DNA of 64,000 bases from Actinomadura livida. Its GTDB lineage: Bacteria; Actinomycetota; Actinomycetes; Streptosporangiales; Streptosporangiaceae. Both the position numbers and the translations under genes were made by a program. Each line of letters begins with the position of its first letter. Position 1 is the first letter of the stretch. Below, one piece after another: positions 32,552 to 43,007 of the stretch. The stretch spans positions 262,239 through 326,238 of the forward strand of contig NZ_BMRO01000011.1 of assembly GCF_014648675.1 (NCBI RefSeq), written 5' to 3'. The notes below the pieces were generated by a model that did no database searches, was not told where the DNA came from, and was given only the letters and a program-made list of their open reading frames with translations.

Positions 32552-35160
32552 TGGCCGCACCCCGTTTCTCCTCCATCCGGACGAGGATCACGCTGCTGGT
32601 CCTCGTCCCGCTGCTGGCGTTGACCTCGCTGTGGGTCCTCCTCACCGGCATGACCTACGGCGACGCGAACCAGCTCCTGGAGAGCAGGAACTTCCAGCAG
32701 AAGTCGGTGCTGCCCACGCAGCGGCTCATCGACGGCCTGCAGAAGGAGCGGCGCCTGTCGATGTCCTGGCTCGGCGACGGCCGGTCGGCCGCCGCGAGCG
32801 AGATCCAGGAGCAGCGCAGGGCCACCGACAAGGCGGCCCGGGAGGTCCGCGCCGGCAGCCGCGACCAGGGCATGCGCGAGACGATCCTGCCCGAGGTGGT
32901 CACCCGCATCGACGGGCTCGTCACCAGGCTCGGCGGCCTCGACGCGCTGCGCCGCAGCGTCGACGGCCGCGCCGCCGGGCGCGGGCACGTGCTGCGCGAG
33001 TACAACGAGCTCATCGACGCCGGCTTCGCGATCTACAGCGCGACCGCGCCGGCGGACGGCTCGATCACCGCGCGCGCCCGCACGCTCACCTCGTTCGGCC
33101 GCGCCCGCGAGTACATGGCCCGCGAGGACGCCCTGCTGACCGGGGCGCTCGCCGCCGGCCGCATCTCGCCCGCCGAGCGCGCCGAGTTCGCCAAGCTCGT
33201 CGGGGCGCACCACACGATCCACGCGGACAACGCCCGCGACCTGCCCGACCGGTTCCACGCCCGCTACGAGCGGCTGATGAGCGGCCCGCCGGCCCGGCAG
33301 CTGATGCGGCTGGAGAACGAGGTCATCCACGGCGCCGAGCCGCCCGCGGCGGCCGCCGAGCGCGGGACCGCCGCCGGAGACGGCGCGCTCCCGGAGGGGG
33401 CGCAGGGCGGTGCGCGGGAGGTCACCGTCATCGAGCCCGCCGCCTGGAGCAGCGCGAGCAGCGCCGTCCACGGCCAGCTGTTCGAGCTGGAGAACGACGT
33501 TCTCGACGACCTCACCGAGCACGCCCAGGGCATCGCGATCGGCACGTTCACGCGGCTCGCCCTCGCCGGCGGGCTGGGGCTGCTCGCGATCGTGCTGTCG
33601 TCGTTCTTCGCCGTCCGGGTCTCCCGGCGGCTGGTCCGCGAGTGCCGCGCGCTCGCCGGCGGCGTGGTCGAGTTCACCCAGGAGCGGCTGCCGCGGCTGG
33701 CGGAGCGGATCCGCGCCGGGCGGCCCGCCGAGCCCGAGCCGGAGCCCGAGCTCGACTACCGCATCAACGAGATCCGGCAGATCGCCGAGTCGTTCGACCG
33801 GGCCCGCGCGGCCGTCGTGGCGTCGGCCGAGGGCGAGGCCGCGGCCCGCCGCGGCATCAGCGAGGTGTTCGTCAACCTCGCGCGCCGCAACCAGGCGCTG
33901 CTGCACCGCCAGCTCAGCCTCCTGGACTCCATGGAGCGCCGCACCGAGGACCCGTCGGAGCTGTCGGACCTGTTCCGGCTCGACCACCTCGCGACCCGGA
34001 TGCGCCGGCACGCCGAGGGCCTGGTGATCCTCGCGGGCAAGACGGCGGGCCGCGGCTGGCGCCGCCCGGTGCCGCTGGTGGACGTCGTCCGCGGCGCGGT
34101 CGCCGAGGTCGAGGACTACCCGCGCGTCCGGGTGCAGCCGCTGCCGCGCGTCGCGCTGCTCGGCTCCGCCGTCGCCGACGTCATCCACCTGCTGGCGGAG
34201 ATCGTGGAGAACGCCACCACGTTCTCGCCGCCGCAGTCGCCGGTGCGGGTCAGCGGGCACGCGGTCGCCAACGGCTTCGCGATCGAGGTCGAGGACCGCG
34301 GCCTCGGGATGACCGAGGAGGCGCTGCGCGCCGCCAACGCGCGGCTCGCCCGGCCGCCGGACTTCGACCCGTCCGACAGCGCGCAGCTCGGGCTGTTCGT
34401 CGTGGCGCGGCTGGCCGAGCGGCACGGCATCCAGGTCACGCTCCGCCAGTCCCCGTACGGGGGGACGACCGCGATCGCGCTGATCCCCGCCTCGCTGATC
34501 GTGGACGAGCCGGAGACCGAGCCGGCCGCGCGCCGCCTCACCGGGCCCATGCAGACGCTGCCGGGCGCCGCCCCGGCCCTGTCGGCCTCCAAGCCGGCCT
34601 CCGGGGCGGCCCCGGCGCTGCCGGCGGCCGACACGGGCGGCGTCGTCCGCCTGGTCGAGGCCGAGCGGGCCGACGGGCCCGCGACGGAGCAGGCGCCGCA
34701 GGCCGAACCGGAGCGCCCGGCGCCCGAGCCCGCCCGGGCGAGCCCGGAGGCGCCGCCGCTGAAGCCGGGCGAGCTGCCCAAGCGCAGGCGGCAGCAGCAC
34801 CTGGCGCCCCAGCTCAAGCAGCGGGTCGACGAGCACCTGGCCGCCCAGGGCCAGTCCCCGCCGGTGACCGACCCGCCGCCGGCGGAGCCCGCCCGCCCGC
34901 CGCGCGGACCCGAGCCGGCCGGGATGCCGCTCGGCGCGCCCGTCCCGCCGGACGCGGCGCCGCCCGCGGCACCGGACCGGGCCGCCGGCGACGGCGCGCC
35001 CGCTCCCGGGACCGTTCCGGACGAGGACGACCCGCGCTCACCCGAAGCACTGCGATCGATGATGTCCGCCATGCAGCGTGGCTGGCAGCTTGGCAGACAG
35101 GACGCGGCCGACGCGGAGGCCGCGCGAGACCCAGCCGACCAGGAGGACGACACCCCATGA
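32551..35160 (+). CDS. cvnA: Second conservon sensor histidine kinase CvnA
   Basis: 869 residues from ATG 32551 (GTG 32548 also possible). Same plan as the first copy: helix at about 12-32, NIT-like sensor region, second helix about 335-353, DHp (NLARRNQALLHRQLSLLDSM; LFRLDHLATRMRRHAEGLVI), HATPase (LLAEIVENATTFSPPQSPV; EDRGLGM; QLGLFVVARLAERHG) and a long Pro/Ala-rich tail. Sensor domains of the two copies differ clearly, which suggests different signals. It starts a second complete conservon. Confidence 0.9.
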   Translation: MAAPRFSSIRTRITLLVLVPLLALTSLWVLLTGMTYGDANQLLESRNFQQKSVLPTQRLIDGLQKERRLSMSWLGDGRSAAASEIQEQRRATDKAAREVRAGSRDQGMRETILPEVVTRIDGLVTRLGGLDALRRSVDGRAAGRGHVLREYNELIDAGFAIYSATAPADGSITARARTLTSFGRAREYMAREDALLTGALAAGRISPAERAEFAKLVGAHHTIHADNARDLPDRFHARYERLMSGPPARQLMRLENEVIHGAEPPAAAAERGTAAGDGALPEGAQGGAREVTVIEPAAWSSASSAVHGQLFELENDVLDDLTEHAQGIAIGTFTRLALAGGLGLLAIVLSSFFAVRVSRRLVRECRALAGGVVEFTQERLPRLAERIRAGRPAEPEPEPELDYRINEIRQIAESFDRARAAVVASAEGEAAARRGISEVFVNLARRNQALLHRQLSLLDSMERRTEDPSELSDLFRLDHLATRMRRHAEGLVILAGKTAGRGWRRPVPLVDVVRGAVAEVEDYPRVRVQPLPRVALLGSAVADVIHLLAEIVENATTFSPPQSPVRVSGHAVANGFAIEVEDRGLGMTEEALRAANARLARPPDFDPSDSAQLGLFVVARLAERHGIQVTLRQSPYGGTTAIALIPASLIVDEPETEPAARRLTGPMQTLPGAAPALSASKPASGAAPALPAADTGGVVRLVEAERADGPATEQAPQAEPERPAPEPARASPEAPPLKPGELPKRRRQQHLAPQLKQRVDEHLAAQGQSPPVTDPPPAEPARPPRGPEPAGMPLGAPVPPDAAPPAAPDRAAGDGAPAPGTVPDEDDPRSPEALRSMMSAMQRGWQLGRQDAADAEAARDPADQEDDTP

Positions 35161-35600
35161 CAGAGGCCCAGTACCCCGGCGCCGAGGTCCCGGGCGGAGG
35201 CGGTGAGCTGGACTGGCTCCTCGACAGCCTGGTCCAGCGGGTCGCCCCGGTGCAGAACGCGGTGGTGCTGTCGGGCGACGGCCTGAAGATGGCCGCGTCC
35301 AGCGGGCTGGCCCGCGAGGAGTCCGACCACCTGAGCGCGGTGGCCGCGAGCTTCCAGAGCCTCGCCCGCGGAGCCGGGGAGACGTTCGGCGGCGGGCCCG
35401 TCCGGCAGACGATCGTGGAGATGGAGTCGTCGTTCCTGTTCGTCACCGCCGCCGGGAAGGGCGCCTGCCTGGCGGTCCTCGCCTCCGCCGACGCCGACCT
35501 CGGGGTCATCGCCTACGAGATGGCGATGCTGGTCACCCGCGTCGGGCAGCACCTGTCGGCCAACCCGCGGGTCGCCGCGGCCGAGCCGGGCGGCGTTTGA
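35157..35600 (+). CDS. cvnB: Second conservon roadblock/LC7 protein CvnB
   Basis: 147 residues from ATG 35157, overlapping the cvnA2 stop (ATGA). Roadblock core: GELDWLLDSLVQRVAPVQNA, VVLSGDGLKMAAS, RQTIVEMESSFLFVTAAGKG and VIAYEMAMLVTRVGQHLSAN. It is very similar to the first copy in the core and differs at both ends. Likely partner of the CvnD encoded in the same operon. Confidence 0.9.
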   Translation: MTEAQYPGAEVPGGGGELDWLLDSLVQRVAPVQNAVVLSGDGLKMAASSGLAREESDHLSAVAASFQSLARGAGETFGGGPVRQTIVEMESSFLFVTAAGKGACLAVLASADADLGVIAYEMAMLVTRVGQHLSANPRVAAAEPGGV

Positions 35601-35601
35601 G

Positions 35602-36003
35602 GTGGAGGGGCGAGGCGGCGCCTGGTACGACGAGGCCGCGGGCCCCGTCGTCCGTCCGTACGCGCTCACCGGCGGCCGGACGCACTACGACGGCGTCGAG
35701 TTCGACCTGGTCGCCCTCATCGTCGCGGTGGAGACCGCCGTGTCCGACGACGACTCGGCCGCACTTCGTGCGTCCCAATGGTCGCCGGAGCCCGAACATG
35801 ACATGATCCTGGAGCTTTGCCGCACCCCGTTGTCGGTCGCCGAGATAGCGTCGGATCTGGAACTTCCCCTCGGGGTCGTCCGCGTCCTGCTCGGCGACCT
35901 GCTCGACCACTCGCTGATCCAGGTCCGGCGTCCCGCGCCGGTGGCGCAGTTCCCCGGCGAGCGTGTACTCAAGGAAGTGATCGATGGAATCCGTGCGCTC
36001 TGA
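35602..36003 (+). CDS. cvnC: Second conservon DUF742 protein CvnC
   Basis: 133 residues from GTG 35602, one base after the cvnB2 stop. DUF742 core: GPVVRPYALTGGRTHYDG, LELCRTPLSVAEIASDLELP and GVVRVLLGDLLDHSLIQV. It overlaps cvnD2 by 20 nt, the same arrangement as in conservon 1. Confidence 0.9.
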   Translation: MEGRGGAWYDEAAGPVVRPYALTGGRTHYDGVEFDLVALIVAVETAVSDDDSAALRASQWSPEPEHDMILELCRTPLSVAEIASDLELPLGVVRVLLGDLLDHSLIQVRRPAPVAQFPGERVLKEVIDGIRAL

Positions 36004-36589
36004 CGCGGCGGCCGCCCAGGGCGATTCCGCGCTGACGGTCAAGATCCTCGTGGCCGGCGGCTTCGGCGTCGGCAAGACCACCCTGGTGAGCGCGGTCAGC
36101 GAGATCCGGCCGCTGCGGACCGAGGAGGCCCTGACCGAGAAGAGCATCGGGATCGACGACACCACGGCCGTCGCGTCCAAGACGACGACGACCGTGGCGA
36201 TGGACTTCGGGCGCATCACGCTCCCGAACGGCCTCGTGCTGTTCGTGTTCGGGACGCCCGGCCAGGACCGGTTCTGGTTCATGTGGGACGAACTGGCCAA
36301 GGGCGCGCTCGGCGCGGTCGTCCTGGTGGACACCCGCCGGCTGGCGGACTGCTTCGCCTCGGTCGACTACTTCGAGCGGCGCGGCGTCCCGTTCATCATC
36401 GGCGTCAACCGGTTCGACGGCGCGGGCCACCACTCGCACGAGCAGGTGCGCGACGCCCTCGACCTGTCGCCCGACATCCCGGTCATCAACTGCGACGTCC
36501 GCGACCGCGAGGACGCCAAGCGCGTGCTCATCACGCTCGTCGAGCACATCATGCGGACGATGAGCGGCCGCCAGACCGTCAGCTACTAG
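35984..36589 (+). CDS. cvnD: Second conservon small GTPase CvnD
   Basis: 201 residues from ATG 35984. GTPase motifs: AGGFGVGKTTLVSAVSEI, KTTTTVAMDFGRI, FGTPGQDRFWFMWDE and GVNRFDG. It lacks the Pro-rich tail of the first copy. It ends the second conservon and is followed by a clear terminator. Neither conservon has the P450 gene (CvnE) found in some Streptomyces ones. Confidence 0.9.
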   Translation: MESVRSDAAAAQGDSALTVKILVAGGFGVGKTTLVSAVSEIRPLRTEEALTEKSIGIDDTTAVASKTTTTVAMDFGRITLPNGLVLFVFGTPGQDRFWFMWDELAKGALGAVVLVDTRRLADCFASVDYFERRGVPFIIGVNRFDGAGHHSHEQVRDALDLSPDIPVINCDVRDREDAKRVLITLVEHIMRTMSGRQTVSY

Positions 36590-36600
36590 CGTCGCCCCGC

Positions 36601-36632
36601 AGGCCCCTGTCCGCTGACCTGGGCAGGGGCCT
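36601..36632 (+). terminator. Terminator of conservon 2
   Basis: AGGCCCCTGTCC and GGGCAGGGGCCT form a 12-bp stem (one G-U) with an 8-nt loop, 12 nt after the cvnD2 stop. Confidence 0.8.
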
Positions 36633-36691
36633 TCGCATGTCCACCTTTGTCCTCCGAGTGGAGAAAGTTCGGTCACAATCAGGAAAAGGTC

Positions 36692-36720
36692 TTCACAACG
36701 CGGCGAAAGCCGGTTACGTT
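36692..36720 (+). promoter_or_regulatory. Promoter of the ROK/sugar operon
   Basis: TTCACA (36692-36697) and TACGTT (36715-36720) are separated by 17 nt. The expected start of transcription is near 36727, immediately before the inverted repeat at 36729. Confidence 0.55.
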
Positions 36721-36728
36721 CTCGCCAT

Positions 36729-36756
36729 GAGACCGGGGTCACACCGGACCGGTCTC
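36729..36756. promoter_or_regulatory. Inverted repeat GAGACCGG/CCGGTCTC, likely ROK operator
   Basis: 8-bp perfect arms with a 12-nt spacer, just downstream of the predicted -10 and upstream of the ROK regulator gene. This is where an autorepressor would act. It could alternatively form a 5'-UTR hairpin. Confidence 0.45.
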
Positions 36757-36784
36757 GTCCCGGAGGACCTGAGAGGACGGCGTG

Positions 36785-37972
36785 ATGCGCATGTCGGCTC
36801 GCCCGCAGAACGTGCATCAGGCACGGCTGCTGCGGCTGCTGCGTGACGAGGGCCCGCGCTCGCGCGCCGAGCTCGGCGACGTGGTCCGGCTGTCGCGGTC
36901 GAAGCTGGCCGTGGAGCTGGACCGGCTCGTCGAGCTCGGGCTCGTGGAGGGCGCCGGGCTCGCGGCGTCCCGGGGCGGCCGCCGGTCCGGGATCGTGCGG
37001 CTGTCGCCGAACCTGCGGTTCGTCGCCTTCGACGTCGGCGCAACCTCGATCGACGTGGCGGTCACCGACGGCGAACTGGAGGTGCTCGGGCACGTCAGCG
37101 AGGAGTGCGACGTCCGGCAGGGCGCGACCGTGGTCCTCGACCGGGCCCTCGACCTGCTCGGCAAGCTGCGCGACGAGGGGCTGATCCCGCAGGTGCACGG
37201 CACCGGGATCGGCGTCCCCGGCCCGGTCAGCTTCCGCGACGGCATGCCGGTCGTCCCGCCGATCATGCCCGGCTGGGACCGGTTCCCGGTGCGGGACGCG
37301 ATCGGCCAGGAGCTCGGCTGCCCGGTCCTCGTCGACAACGACGTGAACCTGATGGCGCTCGGGGAGCTGCACGCGGGGCTCGCGCGCGCCGTGGACGACT
37401 TCCTGCTCGTCAAGATCGGCACCGGCATCGGCTGCGGCATCGTCGTGGACGGCGCCATCTACCGCGGCGTGTCCGGCAGCGCGGGCGACATCGGCCACAT
37501 CCGCGTCGACGACGACGGGCCGATCTGCGCGTGCGGCAACGCGGGCTGCCTGGAGGCGTACTTCGGCGGCGCGGCGCTCGCCCGGGACGCCGAGGCGGCG
37601 GCCGGGTCGGGCCGGTCGCCGCGGCTCGCCGCGCTGCTGGAGACGCACGGGGCGCTGTCGGCCGAGCACGTCGGCGAGGCCGCGGCCGCCGGGGACCCCG
37701 TCGCGGTGCAGATCATCCGGGAGGGCGGCCGGCACGTCGGGCAGGTGCTCGCCGGGCTGGTCAGCTTCTTCAACCCCGGGCTCGTCATCATCGCGGGCGG
37801 CGTCGCCGGGCTCGGCCACGCGCTGCTCGCCGAGATCCGCAGCGTCGTCTACCGCCGGTCCGCGCCGCTCGCGACCGGCAACCTCCCGATCGTGCTGTCC
37901 GAGCTCGCCGGCGCCGCCGGGGTGGTCGGCGGCGCCCGCCTCATCAGCGACCACGTCTTCTCCGCGTCCTGA
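36785..37972 (+). CDS. ROK-family transcriptional regulator
   Basis: 395 residues from ATG 36785 (GTG 36782 directly before it), GAGAGGAC upstream. An N-terminal winged helix (QARLLRLLRDEGPRSRAELG; LSRSKLAVELDRLVELGLVE) precedes the ROK sugar-kinase fold (FDVGATSIDVAVTDG; GIGVPGPVS; VLVDNDVNLMALGE) and the zinc motif CACGNAGCLEAYFGG. It is typical of NagC/XylR-like repressors that respond to a sugar. It heads the six-gene sugar operon and probably controls it. Confidence 0.88.
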   Translation: MRMSARPQNVHQARLLRLLRDEGPRSRAELGDVVRLSRSKLAVELDRLVELGLVEGAGLAASRGGRRSGIVRLSPNLRFVAFDVGATSIDVAVTDGELEVLGHVSEECDVRQGATVVLDRALDLLGKLRDEGLIPQVHGTGIGVPGPVSFRDGMPVVPPIMPGWDRFPVRDAIGQELGCPVLVDNDVNLMALGELHAGLARAVDDFLLVKIGTGIGCGIVVDGAIYRGVSGSAGDIGHIRVDDDGPICACGNAGCLEAYFGGAALARDAEAAAGSGRSPRLAALLETHGALSAEHVGEAAAAGDPVAVQIIREGGRHVGQVLAGLVSFFNPGLVIIAGGVAGLGHALLAEIRSVVYRRSAPLATGNLPIVLSELAGAAGVVGGARLISDHVFSAS

Positions 37973-37997
37973 CCCCCCTCTCCCCCGAGGAGGCCCG

Positions 37998-39523
<1,526 letters not shown>

Positions 39524-39527
<4 letters not shown>

Positions 39528-40633
39528 CCGAGACGAGCCAGGGGTCCGGGGGATCGGCCCCCCGGACACCGCCGGAAGGCAGGGAGGCGGACGGGCCGGA
39601 CGGCCGGCTCGTCTCGCTGGCCAAGCGCGTCCCGGTGGGCAAGGGGCCGGGCGGCCCGCGGCCCCCGGCCGGCGCCGGAGCCGCCGCGGTGCGGGGACCG
39701 GGGGAGATCCGGCACCTCGGGCTGGCCGCCGCGCTGGTGCTGCTCGCGGGCGTCGGCCTGGCGACCCAGCCGGAGAACTTCGCCACGTCCGGGAACGTGG
39801 TCGCCATCCTGGTGCTCGCCGCGACCATCGGCGTGATCACCGTCGGGCAGACCTTCGTGATCATCGGCGGCGGGATCGACCTGTCCGTCGGGTCGGTGAT
39901 GGCGCTGGCGTCGGTGTGGGCGACGACCGTGGCGACGCAGTCGTACGGGCCCGCGGTGATGGCGCTGTGCGCGATCCTCGTCGGGACCGGCACGGGCGTC
40001 GTGTCCGGGCTGCTGATCAGCTACGGGCGGCTCGTCCCGTTCATCGCCACGCTCGCGATGCTGGTCGCGGCGCGGGGGCTGGCGCAGCGGATGTCGGACC
40101 GCAAGACCCAGCTGATCCGGCCCGAGAACGACGCGCTCGTGGCGCTGTCCACCACCCGGGTGCTCGGGCTGCCGCTGGTCGTGTACATCTTCGCGGCCGT
40201 CGCGTTCGCGGGCTGGCTGCTGCTCAACCGCACCACGTTCGGCCGCCGGACGTTCGCGGTCGGCGGCAACCCCGAGGCGGCGCGGCTGGCCGGCATCGAC
40301 GTCCGCCGGCACACCCTGGCGCTGTACGCGCTGTCGGGGTTCTGCTGCGGCATCGCCGCGATCATCATCATGGCGCGGACCACCACCGGTTCCAGCACGC
40401 ACGGCGACCTGTACGAGCTGGACGCGATCGCCGCCGTCATCATCGGCGGGACGCTGCTCACCGGCGGGCGCGGCACGGTCGTCGGGTCGATCCTCGGCGT
40501 CCTGATCTTCACGCTCATCACCAACCTGTTCATCCTGAACGGCCTGCAGACCAGCGACCAGCTGATCGCCAAGGGCGCGATCATCGTGGCCGCCGTGCTG
40601 CTGCAGCGCCGCGGGCTCCGCTCGCCCACCTGA
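39524..40633 (+). CDS. Sugar ABC transporter permease (RbsC family)
   Basis: 369 residues from GTG 39524, overlapping the ATPase stop (GTGA). A Gly/Pro-rich cytoplasmic leader of about 60 residues precedes roughly eight to ten membrane helices. BPD_transp_2 landmarks are TVGQTFVIIGGGIDLSVGSV, NRTTFGRRTFAVGGNPEAAR, AGIDVRRHTLALYALSG and IIGGTLLTGGRGTVVGSILG. It forms the membrane channel of the CUT2 importer. Confidence 0.9.
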
Positions 40634-40671
40634 CCCCCTTCACCCCCACCCCCCTCAACCAGGAGCACGTC

Positions 40672-41748
40672 ATGCGTGAACAGAGCCCCCGTCAGCAGGG
40701 TCCCCGTCCAAGCCGCCGGAACCTCCTGCTCGGCGGCGCAGCCATCGCCGCGGGCGGCCTCGCCGCGGCCTGCACCAGCAACACCGACGACGGCGACTCC
40801 GGCACGAAGCCGCAGGCCGGGACGCTCGCCGGCGACAACGACAAGGCGGGCAAGCAGGTCACGATCGGGTTCTCCGCGCCCGCCGCGGACCACGGCTGGA
40901 TCGCGGCGATCGCCAAGAACGCCGAGGAGCAGGCGAAGAAGTACTCCGACGTGACGTTCAAGCCGGTCGAGCCGACCAACGACATCAACCAGCAGATCTC
41001 CGCCGTCGAGTCGCTGATCCAGGCGAAGGTCGACGTCCTGGTGATCCTGCCCAACGACGGCGAGCAGCTGAACCAGGTCGGCCGCAAGGCGATGGACGCC
41101 GGCGTCCCGGTCGTCAACCTCGACCGCGTCTTCCCCGACCACCTGTCGTACCGGACGTGGGTCGGCGGCGACAACTACGGCATGGGCGTCTCCGCCGGGC
41201 ACTACATCGGCAAGAAGCTCAAGGACAAGGGCGTCGCCGACCCGGTCATCGTGGAGATCCAGGGCATCGCGACGCTGCCGCTGACGCAGGACCGCAGCAA
41301 GGGCTTCGCGGACGCGCTGAAGTCCTACGGCTTCGACGTGACCGCCAAGCAGGACGCGAAGTTCACCGTCGAGTCCGGCAACCAGGTCGCCTCCAACCTG
41401 CTCCAGGCGCACAAGAAGATCGACGCGATCTGGAACCACGACGACGACCAGGGCGTCGGCGTGCTCGCCGCGATCAAGCAGTCCGGCCGGGACGAGTTCT
41501 TCATGGTCGGCGGCGCCGGGTCCGCCAACGCGATGCGCGAGATCAAGGCCGGCGGCGTGCTGGAGGCGACCGTCACCTACTCGCCGACGATGGCCGCGTC
41601 CGCGATCAAGCTCGGCCGGCTGATCGCTCAGGGCAAGGGCATGGCCGACCTGGTCGAGCTGCAGGTGCCGCAGTCGATCACGCTGGCGTCCGAGACGATC
41701 ACCAAGGACAACGTCGACCGCTACATGCCGCTCGGCTTCGAGTCCTGA
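40672..41748 (+). CDS. Sugar-binding lipoprotein of the ABC importer (Tat-exported)
   Basis: 358 residues from ATG 40672 with AGGAG upstream. The twin-arginine signal SRRNLLLGGAAIAAGG ends in the lipobox LAAAC. The periplasmic-binding type 1 fold (RbsB-like) shows IGFSAPAADHGWIAAIAKNA, ISAVESLIQAKVDVLVILPN, MDAGVPVVNLDRVF and IWNHDDDQGVGVLAAIKQSG. It would bind a monosaccharide or cyclitol outside the cell. The ligand is not deducible, but the downstream dehydrogenase and isomerase point to an oxidised or keto-sugar route. Confidence 0.88.
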   Translation: MREQSPRQQGPRPSRRNLLLGGAAIAAGGLAAACTSNTDDGDSGTKPQAGTLAGDNDKAGKQVTIGFSAPAADHGWIAAIAKNAEEQAKKYSDVTFKPVEPTNDINQQISAVESLIQAKVDVLVILPNDGEQLNQVGRKAMDAGVPVVNLDRVFPDHLSYRTWVGGDNYGMGVSAGHYIGKKLKDKGVADPVIVEIQGIATLPLTQDRSKGFADALKSYGFDVTAKQDAKFTVESGNQVASNLLQAHKKIDAIWNHDDDQGVGVLAAIKQSGRDEFFMVGGAGSANAMREIKAGGVLEATVTYSPTMAASAIKLGRLIAQGKGMADLVELQVPQSITLASETITKDNVDRYMPLGFES

Positions 41749-41822
41749 GCCGCGGGCCCCGGACCACGGGGGCGCCGGCGCGCCCGCTCCGCTGCCAGGG
41801 GGCGGGCACGCCGGCCAGACAA

Positions 41823-41850
41823 GGGCCAGTCACACAGGGCCGGTCACACA
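41823..41850 (+). repeat. Tandem 14-nt direct repeat
   Basis: GGGCCAGTCACACA followed directly by GGGCCGGTCACACA (13 of 14 identical), between the binding-protein and dehydrogenase genes and just before the Shine-Dalgarno GAGAGGTGAG. It is a possible regulator site or mRNA element. Confidence 0.6.
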
Positions 41851-41866
41851 GAGAGGTGAGCAGAAC

Positions 41867-43006
41867 ATGACGACCGTCGGAGTCGGGATGGTCGGGCACG
41901 CGTTCATGGGACGCGCCCACTCCCAGGCGTGGCGCAGCGTCGGGCCGTTCTTCGGGCCGCCGCTGACCCCGGTCATGACCGCGCTGGCCGGGCGTTCCGC
42001 CGAGCGCGCCGGAGCCGCCGCGGCGGCGCTCGGCTGGGCGTCGGTGGAGACCGACTGGAAGGAGCTGCTCCGCCGCGACGACGTCCAGCTCATCGACATC
42101 TGCACGCCGGGCGACGGCCACGCGGAGATCGCGGTCGCCGCGCTCGACGCGGGCAAGCACGTCCTGTGCGAGAAGCCCCTCGCCAACACCGTCGCGGAGG
42201 CCGAGGCGATGGCGGCGGCCGCCGGCCGGGCCCGGGAACGCGGCATCCGGTCGATGGTCGGGTTCAACTACCGGCGCGTCCCGGCGGTCACGCTCGCGCG
42301 CCGGCTTGTCGCCGACGGGCGGATCGGGACGGTCCGGCACATCCGCGCCCAGTACCTGCAGGACTGGCTCGCCGACCCGCAGGCGCCGTTCACGTGGCGG
42401 ATGGACAGGGAGAAGGCCGGGTCGGGCGCGCTCGGCGACATCGCCTCCCACATCGTGGACACCGCCCAGTTCATCACCGGGCACACGCTGACCGGCGTCT
42501 CGGCGACGCTGGAGACCTTCGTCCCGGAGCGCCCCGTGCCGGGCGGCGGCACGGCCCCGGTGACCGTGGACGACGCCGCCCTGTTCATCGGCCGCACCGA
42601 CCGCGGCGCGCTCGCCTCGTTCGAGGCCACCCGCGTCGCCACCGGCCGCAAGAACGCGCTGCGGATCGAGGTCAGCGGCTCGTCCGGGGCCCTGTCCTTC
42701 GACCTGGAGTCGCTGAACGAGCTGTGGTTCTACGACGGGGACGAGGACGGCGCGACCGCCGGTTTCCGGCGCATCGTCGTCACCGAACCGGACCACCCGT
42801 ACACCGGACGCTGGTGGCCGCCCGGCCACGTGCTCGGCTACGAGCACACCTTCACCCACCAGATGGCCGACCTGCTCACGGCGATCGCGGAGGGCACCGA
42901 CCCGAGCCCCTCGTTCGCCGACGGCCTGCAGATCCAGCGCGTCCTCGCCGCCGTCGCCGACAGCGCGGCGTCCCGCCGCTGGGTCGACATCGAAGGGAGC
43001 GACTGA
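41867..43006 (+). CDS. Gfo/Idh/MocA-family sugar dehydrogenase
   Basis: 379 residues from ATG 41867. Rossmann start VGVGMVGHAFMGRAHSQAW, then the family motif VLCEKPLANTVAEAEAM (Lys of EKP), GFNYRRVPAVTLARRL and the catalytic-region SGALGDIASHIVDTAQFITG. It oxidises or reduces a sugar or inositol hydroxyl with NAD(P). It is coupled to the sugar isomerase gene one base downstream. Such dehydrogenase/isomerase pairs occur in inositol and 3-keto-sugar catabolism; the exact substrate is unknown. Confidence 0.88.
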   Translation: MTTVGVGMVGHAFMGRAHSQAWRSVGPFFGPPLTPVMTALAGRSAERAGAAAAALGWASVETDWKELLRRDDVQLIDICTPGDGHAEIAVAALDAGKHVLCEKPLANTVAEAEAMAAAAGRARERGIRSMVGFNYRRVPAVTLARRLVADGRIGTVRHIRAQYLQDWLADPQAPFTWRMDREKAGSGALGDIASHIVDTAQFITGHTLTGVSATLETFVPERPVPGGGTAPVTVDDAALFIGRTDRGALASFEATRVATGRKNALRIEVSGSSGALSFDLESLNELWFYDGDEDGATAGFRRIVVTEPDHPYTGRWWPPGHVLGYEHTFTHQMADLLTAIAEGTDPSPSFADGLQIQRVLAAVADSAASRRWVDIEGSD

Positions 43007-43007
43007 C

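Noticed and set aside
36283..36846. 187-codon plus-strand frame across cvnD2 and the ROK promoter
   Set aside because: It is the shifted frame of cvnD2 and crosses a terminator; composition is Arg/Ala-rich with no domain.
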